From Clostridium thermobutyricum (lineage in GTDB: Bacteria; Bacillota; Clostridia; Ch29), in contig JAENYX010000026.1 of NCBI GenBank assembly GCA_016841565.1, positions 1 to 36,409 on the forward strand: DNA of 36,409 nucleotides, in the 5' to 3' direction. Position numbers and translations under genes: made by a program. Shown one piece after another: positions 30,764-36,409 of the stretch. Within the stretch, counting starts at the first letter, position 1, and each line of letters starts with the position of its first letter. The notes below the pieces were generated by a model that worked only from the letters and a program-made list of their open reading frames with translations, was not told the origin of the DNA and ran no database searches.

Positions 30764-32268
30764 GTGAAGTTAACTTTGTAGGATGGCATGGCCTTATTGT
30801 TCTGGTAATTTATGCGGTATTTATTATGGGAATGTGTATATACCTTGCTGCCCGGAAAAATGTAAAAAGTAGCATGAAGAACTTCTATCTGGGCGGTGGT
30901 AGCCTTGGGGCAATGCTGCTCTTTTTCACACTGTATGCAACCCAGTACAGCGGTAACACCGTTGTAGGATATGCACCAAAGACGTACAGATTGGGTTATG
31001 CATACTTCCAGTCAATCCCCTTCTTCATAATGGTAATTGTGGGATATCTATTATTTGCACCACGACTTCATGTTCTCGCTAAAAGACACAACTTCGTAAC
31101 TCCGTCCGACTGGCTACATAAGCGCTTTGAATCCAAAGCCGTTACACTGCTCGGAACTCTTCTGATGTGCTACGGCCTGTGCAACTACCTGCTTGAGCAG
31201 TTGGTGGCCATGGGACATGCCATATCGGGGCTTACAGCCGGCGTTATTCCCTATTTTTATGGTGTTATCTTCCTTGTGGTCATAATGTTCATATATGAGT
31301 GGCTGGGTGGTATGAAGGCGGTGGCAGTGGCCGACACCATAAACGGAATAGCGTTGATGATAGGTGTTATTAGCCTTATGTTCTTAACCCTGAGTAATTT
31401 CGGATCCCTGGGGGATGCAGCCAGGTACATAGCAGAGAGCGCTCCCGAAAAAATTGGTGTTCCGGTAATGGAGACAAATATAAACTGGTTGAGCATTTAC
31501 GTACTGGTGGGCATAGGAGCGGCAGTCTATCCCCATGCTATTCAGCGTATCTACGCAGCCAAATCCGAAACCACTCTGAAGAATTCCTTAAGCAGGATGG
31601 CATGGATGCCTTTCATAACGTCCGGTATGGTTTTCATAATAGGGGTAATTGGGATTAAGGCTTTCCCCGGTCTTGAAAAGGCTCAATCAGAAGAACTGGT
31701 GGGGATGGTAGCCAATGCAATTGCATCAAGGTCGGTATTCAACTACTGGGTAATGATGGTATTGTATGCCGGTATTGTGGGGGCCATTATGTCGACCACC
31801 GATTCAGTAATCCTTTCACTTTCATCGCTGGTATCAAATGATGTATATGGCAGGTTTATCAAGCCTACGGCAAATGAAAAGGAAAAGGTGCTCTGGGGTA
31901 AGGTTGTTGGGATTATCATAGTGTTGCTTTTACTTATAATAGCCTGGAACCCTCCCGGAACGCTATATGAGATATTCGTACTCAAGTTTGAGATATTGAT
32001 ACAGGTTGCACCGGCATTTCTGCTGGGCCTGTACTGGAAAAGGCTTAACAAGACGGCTGTTCTTATTGGTATGCTGGCCGGGGCGGTTATAGCTTCAGGA
32101 ATGACATTTGCAGGGGTCAGCACATTATATGGAGTACACGGCGGTGTTCTGGGACTTGCTATAAACTTTGTGGTTTGCATACTATTAAGCTTGGTTTTAC
32201 CTGTATCTAAACAGGATGAAGAAAAAGCAGAAAAGCTTATCAATCTGGATGCACCAAAACTGAATTAG
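30760..32268 (+). CDS. Solute:sodium symporter family transporter
   Basis: Na+-coupled importer of the SSS family, 502 residues, about 13 membrane helices. The family features NFYLGGGSLGAMLLFFTLYA (helix 1 region), FVTPSDWLHKRF and VAMGHAISGLTAG are visible, as is AIMSTTDSVILSLSSLVSND, the conserved helix near the Na2 site. SSS members carry acids, sugars, vitamins or amino acids; the enzyme genes that follow point to a carboxylic acid, possibly a C5 methyl-branched dicarboxylate. Translationally coupled to the small subunit. An 86-bp hairpin-rich gap separates it from the enzyme genes. Confidence 0.88.
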   Translation: MSEVNFVGWHGLIVLVIYAVFIMGMCIYLAARKNVKSSMKNFYLGGGSLGAMLLFFTLYATQYSGNTVVGYAPKTYRLGYAYFQSIPFFIMVIVGYLLFAPRLHVLAKRHNFVTPSDWLHKRFESKAVTLLGTLLMCYGLCNYLLEQLVAMGHAISGLTAGVIPYFYGVIFLVVIMFIYEWLGGMKAVAVADTINGIALMIGVISLMFLTLSNFGSLGDAARYIAESAPEKIGVPVMETNINWLSIYVLVGIGAAVYPHAIQRIYAAKSETTLKNSLSRMAWMPFITSGMVFIIGVIGIKAFPGLEKAQSEELVGMVANAIASRSVFNYWVMMVLYAGIVGAIMSTTDSVILSLSSLVSNDVYGRFIKPTANEKEKVLWGKVVGIIIVLLLLIIAWNPPGTLYEIFVLKFEILIQVAPAFLLGLYWKRLNKTAVLIGMLAGAVIASGMTFAGVSTLYGVHGGVLGLAINFVVCILLSLVLPVSKQDEEKAEKLINLDAPKLN

Positions 32269-32270
32269 TC

Positions 32271-32341
32271 ATAAGCAAGAGGCGGTAGGGGGAGTTTTCC
32301 CCTCCGTCTGCTTCCGGCCGGTAGGAATTGAGTTGCCGGAA
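32271..32341 (+). other. Two consecutive hairpins between transporter and enzyme genes
   Basis: An imperfect GC-rich hairpin (about 32271-32311, inner stem GGGGA/TCCCC) is followed by TTCCGGC (32312-32318) pairing with GCCGGAA (32335-32341), which ends at the leuC-like ribosome binding site. No T-tract follows either, so mRNA processing, stabilisation or partial attenuation is more likely than termination. Confidence 0.45.
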
Positions 32342-32354
32342 AGGAGGGATGGCA

Positions 32355-33614
32355 GTGGGAAAGACATTAACAGAAAAGATACTGGCACGGGCATCGATCA
32401 GGGATAGCGTGGAGCCTGGAGACATTGTTGAGGCAGACATCGATCTGGTTATGGGAACTGATGTGATGATGCCCCTGTCCTTTGAGATTATGGGCCATAT
32501 AGGAACCGACAGTGTATTTGACCCCGATAAAGTGGTGATTGTTTTAGACCATTTTGCCCCGGCGCCCAATATAAAGGCTGCAGGTCAGGCAAAACTTATC
32601 AGGGAATGCTGCAGAAGGTTTAAAATCAACAATCTTATAGAGGTTGGGAAAGGTGGCGTGTGCCATACTATAGTTCCCGATATGGGGATGGTTACACCAG
32701 GGGATTTGGTGGTGGGAAGTGATTCCCATACTACTACATACGGAGCTCTGGGTGCCCTATCAACCGGATTGGGAAGCACCGATATAGCAGTGGCCCTTAC
32801 TCTTGGAAGGCTATGGTTTAAGGTTCCGCCAACCATAAAGGTGATTTTAGAAGGGAAGCTTCCCCCGCTGATAACGGGTAAGGATTTGATACTATACGTT
32901 CTGGGATTGATAGGTGCAGATGGAGCAAGATACAAGTCTCTGGAATTCTCAGGAGGGGTTGTTGCCCGATTGGATATGGATGACAGGTTTACAATATGCA
33001 ACATGGGTGTAGAGGCCGGTGCGAAGAATGCCATAATTGAGCCCGATCAGAAGACTGTTGAATACCTGCAAAGAGTATCATCAAGGCCTTACAGTCTGCT
33101 TAAAAGTGATGTAAATGCATCCTATGAGAAAGTAATTGAGATAGATTGCACCGATGTTGAGCCGCAGGTTGCTTTTCCGCACAGCCCGGATAATGTGTAT
33201 CCTATTAGTAGGGCGAAAGGCATAAGGATTGACCAAGTTTATATAGGTTCATGCACCAATGGAAGAATATCCGATTTGAGGATGGCCGCTCGTTTCTTGA
33301 AAGGGGCCAAAGTCCATCCCGATGTCAGGCTTATAGTAACCCCTGCAAGCCAGCAGGTCTACCTTCAAGCGGTGCGTGAGGGTTTAGCTGAGGTTTTTGT
33401 AAAGGCAGGTGCGGCTTTTAACACACCATCGTGCGGAGCCTGTTTTGGTGGCCATTTTGGGGTGATGGCAGAGGGTGAGACCTGTTTGTCAACCACCAAT
33501 AGAAATTTCAGAGGAAGAATGGGCAGCAAGGAAAGCAGCGTGTATTTGGCGTCTCCGGCTGTGGCGGCGGTATCTGCAGTAATGGGACATATTGCCGATC
33601 CCAGGGAGGTGTAA
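32355..33614 (+). CDS. Aconitase-family hydro-lyase, large subunit (LeuC-like)
   Basis: Fe-S dehydratase large subunit, 419 residues from GTG 32355, seven bases after AAGGAGG; ATG 32349 is too close to it. It belongs to the homoaconitase/isopropylmalate isomerase/dimethylmaleate hydratase group. Cluster ligands are Cys300 in GSCTNGR and Cys360/Cys363 in SCGACFGGH; VGSDSHTTTYGALGA is conserved. Isopropylmalate isomerase for leucine is one option, but no leuA or leuB is nearby. The CoA-transferase and lyase downstream point to catabolism: most likely (de)hydration of citraconate/(R)-citramalate or a close analogue. Works with the small subunit starting 2 bp later. Confidence 0.9.
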   Translation: MGKTLTEKILARASIRDSVEPGDIVEADIDLVMGTDVMMPLSFEIMGHIGTDSVFDPDKVVIVLDHFAPAPNIKAAGQAKLIRECCRRFKINNLIEVGKGGVCHTIVPDMGMVTPGDLVVGSDSHTTTYGALGALSTGLGSTDIAVALTLGRLWFKVPPTIKVILEGKLPPLITGKDLILYVLGLIGADGARYKSLEFSGGVVARLDMDDRFTICNMGVEAGAKNAIIEPDQKTVEYLQRVSSRPYSLLKSDVNASYEKVIEIDCTDVEPQVAFPHSPDNVYPISRAKGIRIDQVYIGSCTNGRISDLRMAARFLKGAKVHPDVRLIVTPASQQVYLQAVREGLAEVFVKAGAAFNTPSCGACFGGHFGVMAEGETCLSTTNRNFRGRMGSKESSVYLASPAVAAVSAVMGHIADPREV

Positions 33615-33616
33615 AT

Positions 33617-34132
33617 ATGATTATAACAGGACGGGTTTTCAAATTTGGTGACAATATTGATACGGATGTAATAATACCGGCCAGGCATTTGGTTACAATC
33701 GACCCGAAAGAATTGGCCAAGCATTGTATGGAAGATATCTCCGATACATTTGCAAAGGAAGTCAGGGAAGGGGATATCATTATTGGCGGAGCCAATTTCG
33801 GATGTGGCAGTTCCAGGGAACAGGCCGTTGTAGCCATACAGGGATGCGGAATAAAACTGATATTAGCCCGGAACTTTGCACGAATATTCTATAGAAATTG
33901 TATTAATAGAGGGCTTTATGCCCTTGAGGTAGACCATGAGGTTTTAGATAACATATCCCAAGGAGTCGAGATTTCAGTTGATATTGAAAATGGAAAAATA
34001 ACTGCGGCAGACTTAGGAAGTATATATAGTTTCAAGCCTATTCCGGAAGAGATGCAGAAGATAATAAGAGCCGGTGGGATAATACCCTATACCAGGGAAA
34101 AACTTAACAACAACTCTAAAGGGGGTATTTAA
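33617..34132 (+). CDS. Aconitase-family hydro-lyase, small subunit (LeuD-like)
   Basis: Swivel-domain subunit of 171 residues, the length of archaeal/clostridial LeuD-type proteins. FGDNIDTDVIIPARHL (10-25) and the substrate-binding loop GGANFGCGSSREQAV (about 57-71) are intact, followed by ARNFARIFYRNCINRGLY. The loop between the first two helices (HLVTIDPKEL) helps determine the side chain accepted in this family. The ATG follows a GGAGGTG that overlaps the large-subunit end, and one base separates its stop from the CoA-transferase start, showing tight coupling of the three genes. Confidence 0.9.
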   Translation: MIITGRVFKFGDNIDTDVIIPARHLVTIDPKELAKHCMEDISDTFAKEVREGDIIIGGANFGCGSSREQAVVAIQGCGIKLILARNFARIFYRNCINRGLYALEVDHEVLDNISQGVEISVDIENGKITAADLGSIYSFKPIPEEMQKIIRAGGIIPYTREKLNNNSKGGI

Positions 34133-34133
34133 A

Positions 34134-35336
34134 ATGACGGAGAACAGATTGGGAGCACTGGAAGGAATCAGGGTGCTTGACCTGACCAGGGTATTGGCGG
34201 GGCCCTTTGCCACCATGATGATGGCTGATATGGGCGCAGAGGTAATAAAGGTCGAGATACCCGGGAGAGGTGACGACAGCAGGGCCTTTGGTCCCTACAT
34301 AAACGGTGAAAGCGCCTATTATATGAATTTGAACAGGAATAAGAAAGGTATTACACTGAATCTGAAAGAGACTAAAGGCAAAGAGATATTTTTTGAACTG
34401 GTCAAGAAGGCTGATATTGTGGTGGAAAACTATCGACCGGGAACAATGGAAAAATTAGGCCTGGGTTATGAAACGCTGAAGGAGGTAAATCCAGGTATAA
34501 TATATGCTGCAGTTTCAGGTTTTGGACACTATGGTCCCTATATGACAAGGCCGGGATACGACATTATTGGCCAGGCTATGGGAGGGTTGATGAGTACAAC
34601 CGGTTGGCCCGGCGGAGAACCTACCCGTACCGGTACAGCGATGGGCGATGTGCTGGGAGGCCTTTCAGTGACTATAGGAATACTGGCTGCATTGAAGAAT
34701 AGAGATTTCACCGGCAAGGGTCAGAAGGTAGATGTTGCTCTTGTTGACTCGGTGGTTGCAAGCATGGAGATAATAACACAGATATATTTGGCAGAGGGAA
34801 GGCTGCCCGAAAGAATTGGGAATAGATATGAAACGGTATATCCCTACGATTCCTTTAAAGCCAAGGACGGGAGCCTGGTGATAGGGGCAGGAAATGAGAA
34901 ACTGTACAAACTTTTGTGTCAAGTGATGGGAATGCCGCAACTTGCAACCGATGAGAGGTTCAATACGATACCCAAAAGGAAGCAAAGGCATATTGAACTT
35001 AAGGAGATTATTGAAGAGTGGTGCGCTGATAAAACTGTAGAGGACCTGGTGGAGATGCTGCTTGAGGCAGGAGTTCCTGCAGCTCCCATATACGATATTG
35101 CACATATTGTTAAGGACCCCCATATTGCAAAAGCAAGGGAGATGTTTGTTGATGTTAAGCACCCAAAGGCCGGGGACACCACGTTGACAGGATGTCACAT
35201 AAAGCTATATGATACGAAACCGTCTATCAGAAAACCGGCTCCCTTGTTAGGAGAACATAACCAGGAGGTCTATTCGGAACTCATCGGAATAGAAAAAGAA
35301 AGTCTGGAACAACTGAAGGCAAAGGGAGTAATATAG
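34134..35336 (+). CDS. Class III CoA-transferase (CaiB/BaiF family)
   Basis: Transfers CoA between carboxylic acids, 400 residues. N-terminal LEGIRVLDLTRVLAGPFATM and MGAEVIKVEIPGRGD are family hallmarks. The catalytic aspartate that forms the acyl anhydride is Asp172 in TGTAMGDVLGG. GYDIIGQAMGGLMSTTG and the GAGNEKLYKLLCQVMG segment also fit. Substrates cannot be read off the sequence. Between a LeuCD-type hydratase and an HMG-CoA-lyase-type enzyme, a succinyl-CoA or acetyl-CoA:citramalate CoA-transferase (as in Chloroflexus) is the best fit. ATG start with GGGGGT upstream. Confidence 0.9.
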   Translation: MTENRLGALEGIRVLDLTRVLAGPFATMMMADMGAEVIKVEIPGRGDDSRAFGPYINGESAYYMNLNRNKKGITLNLKETKGKEIFFELVKKADIVVENYRPGTMEKLGLGYETLKEVNPGIIYAAVSGFGHYGPYMTRPGYDIIGQAMGGLMSTTGWPGGEPTRTGTAMGDVLGGLSVTIGILAALKNRDFTGKGQKVDVALVDSVVASMEIITQIYLAEGRLPERIGNRYETVYPYDSFKAKDGSLVIGAGNEKLYKLLCQVMGMPQLATDERFNTIPKRKQRHIELKEIIEEWCADKTVEDLVEMLLEAGVPAAPIYDIAHIVKDPHIAKAREMFVDVKHPKAGDTTLTGCHIKLYDTKPSIRKPAPLLGEHNQEVYSELIGIEKESLEQLKAKGVI

Positions 35337-35351
35337 GAAGAGGGTGTTTAT

Positions 35352-36251
35352 GTGAAATTTCCAAATAAGGCAGAGGTTGTAGAGGTTTGCCCAAGAGACG
35401 GTTTTCAGATTGTCAAGGATTTTATAAAAACCGAAGACAAAATAGAAATAATTAAAAGACTAATTGATGCAGGATTACAGCATATAGAAATTACGTCCTA
35501 TGTGCATCCGAAATGGGTGCCGCAGATGGCGGATGCCTCCGAAGTAGTAAAGGAGGTACAAAAATATGCAAATGATAAAAGAGTCCAGCTCATTGCACTG
35601 GTTCCGAATAAATATGGTGCTTTAAAGGCAATAGAGGCCGGACTGGATTGGATAACCTATGTTATTTCAGCCAGTGAGAGTCACAACATGAAGAATATTA
35701 ACAGGACAATAGAGCAATCCTTCATTGAGCTGGAGGATATAGCAAAGAACACCGGCAATACAAGGATTAGGCTGGCAATAGCCACAACATTCGGTTGTCC
35801 CTTTGGAGAAGAGGTGCCAGTCGACAGAGTAATTGCCATGGCTCAAAGAGGTCTTGAACTGGGGGTTCAAAAGATAATACTGGCCGATACCATAGGGATT
35901 GCAAATCCCGTACAGGTAAAAGGTATCATAGGCAGAGTCACAGAAGCTGTAGATGTAGGCATTCTTGGAGTGCATTTACACGATACCAGAGGTATGGGTC
36001 TGGCAAACACATATGTAGCTGCAAGTGAAGGCATTGGCTATTTTGAATCTGCCGCCGGCGGTCTGGGTGGATGTCCCTTTGCTCCCGGTGCAGCGGGTAA
36101 CATTGCTACCGAGGATATGATAAATATGCTTCATGCAATGGGGATAAAAACAACGGTAAGCCAGGATAATATGATGGATGTTGTTAGGCTGATAAAGAAA
36201 AAGGTCAATACGCCGGTAGTCAGCCACATGGCAATGGTGCATGGAGTATGA
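35352..36251 (+). CDS. HMG-CoA lyase family enzyme, possible (R)-citramalyl-CoA lyase
   Basis: DRE-TIM metallolyase of 299 residues, the usual HMG-CoA lyase length. VEVCPRDGFQ (10-19) supplies the D-R catalytic pair (Arg15, Asp16); His208/His210 in VHLHDTRGMG bind the metal; the flexible loop GGLGGCPFAPGAAGNIATED contains the catalytic Cys241. The reaction is cleavage of a 3-hydroxy-3-methyl-acyl-CoA. Candidates are HMG-CoA (acetyl-CoA plus acetoacetate) or citramalyl-CoA (acetyl-CoA plus pyruvate); the hydratase and CoA-transferase context favours citramalyl-CoA. GTG start with AGAGGGTG upstream. Last gene of the operon, followed by a strong terminator. Confidence 0.9.
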   Translation: MKFPNKAEVVEVCPRDGFQIVKDFIKTEDKIEIIKRLIDAGLQHIEITSYVHPKWVPQMADASEVVKEVQKYANDKRVQLIALVPNKYGALKAIEAGLDWITYVISASESHNMKNINRTIEQSFIELEDIAKNTGNTRIRLAIATTFGCPFGEEVPVDRVIAMAQRGLELGVQKIILADTIGIANPVQVKGIIGRVTEAVDVGILGVHLHDTRGMGLANTYVAASEGIGYFESAAGGLGGCPFAPGAAGNIATEDMINMLHAMGIKTTVSQDNMMDVVRLIKKKVNTPVVSHMAMVHGV

Positions 36252-36297
36252 GTATTGAGAAAGTATTGTCCTGTCATTGCAATGCCATAATAGATGT

Positions 36298-36336
36298 AAA
36301 AAATCAAGGTGCGGGTTGACCGCACCTTGATTTTTT
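36298..36336. terminator. Bidirectional terminator at the end of the operon
   Basis: 36298-36314 pairs perfectly over 17 bp with 36320-36336 around GTTGA, with A- and T-runs at the edges. It serves the operon and the convergent partial gene beyond. Confidence 0.9.
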
Positions 36337-36337
36337 G

Positions 36338-36409
36338 TTATTCCCGGTTTAACAGTTCATCCATTATCTGATCGGAGGTTGTTTCCTCTCCCGGTTCTCC
36401 GTCCTCCGG
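36338..36409 (-). CDS. C-terminal end of a minus-strand gene cut by the window edge
   Basis: Minus-strand frame open to the window edge, 23 codons plus TAA (36338-36340). The visible tail is acidic and ends TTSDQIMDELLNRE. It is placed as expected, directly against the bidirectional terminator. Too short to identify. Confidence 0.5.
   Translation of the reverse strand, partial: PEDGEPGEETTSDQIMDELLNRE

Noticed and set aside
32355..34132. Standard leucine-biosynthesis leuCD
   Set aside because: Not excluded by sequence, but no leuA/leuB is nearby and the flanking CoA-transferase, lyase, symporter and sigma-54 promoter indicate catabolism.

Overview
The window looks like chromosomal DNA of a spore-forming member of the Firmicutes, most likely class Clostridia. 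The evidence is a complete spoIIAA-spoIIAB-sigF operon followed by spoVAC-spoVAD-spoVAE-spoVAEA, a MecA adaptor, strong GGAGG-type ribosome binding sites, frequent GTG and TTG starts, and many hairpin-plus-T-tract terminators. I see no tRNA, rRNA, CRISPR array, phage gene or transposase. Species cannot be fixed from the sequence alone.

Layout. (1) 1-4846: an Asp/Glu-racemase-fold protein, a calcium-loop lipoprotein, a four-LysM envelope protein and a membrane diguanylate cyclase. (2) 4865-9663, minus strand: mecA, then an operon of an HTH-ACT regulator, hom, thrC and thrB (threonine synthesis), with a good sigma-A promoter. (3) 9767-13959, plus strand: an HD-GYP c-di-GMP phosphodiesterase, histidine ammonia-lyase, an XRE-cupin regulator and a LUD protein. 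(4) 13985-18303: lysA (minus) divergent from a cysteine desulfurase-thiI pair (plus), which overlaps a convergent MogA/MoaB gene. (5) 18578-19975: an NhaC-type antiporter, followed by a repeat-rich intergenic stretch. (6) 20426-25323: the forespore block spoIIA-sigF-spoVA, with a probable sigma-F/G promoter, an unrecognised 48-residue reading frame before spoVAC, and a decayed spoVAF relic at the end. (7) 25379-28105: a ykkC-class riboswitch with a terminator platform ahead of a predicted membrane transporter and an amidohydrolase. (8) 28295-36251: a sigma-54 activator with a PrpR-type sensor domain next to a sigma-54-promoted operon (small membrane subunit, Na+ symporter, two-subunit LeuCD-like hydro-lyase, class III CoA-transferase, HMG-CoA-lyase-type lyase). 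A minus-strand gene is cut by the right edge.

The most interesting parts are the last two. Region 8 reads as a self-contained catabolic island: import of a methyl-branched C5 dicarboxylate (citraconate or a relative), hydration to citramalate, CoA transfer, and cleavage to acetyl-CoA and pyruvate. Its activator probably binds TGAAAC repeats phased every 11 bp, about 75-140 bp upstream of a textbook -24/-12 promoter. Region 7 places an alarmone- or PRPP-like ykkC-subtype RNA before a transporter-hydrolase pair that I do not know as a described target. Coordinates of starts were adjusted where a ribosome binding site clearly favoured an internal start.
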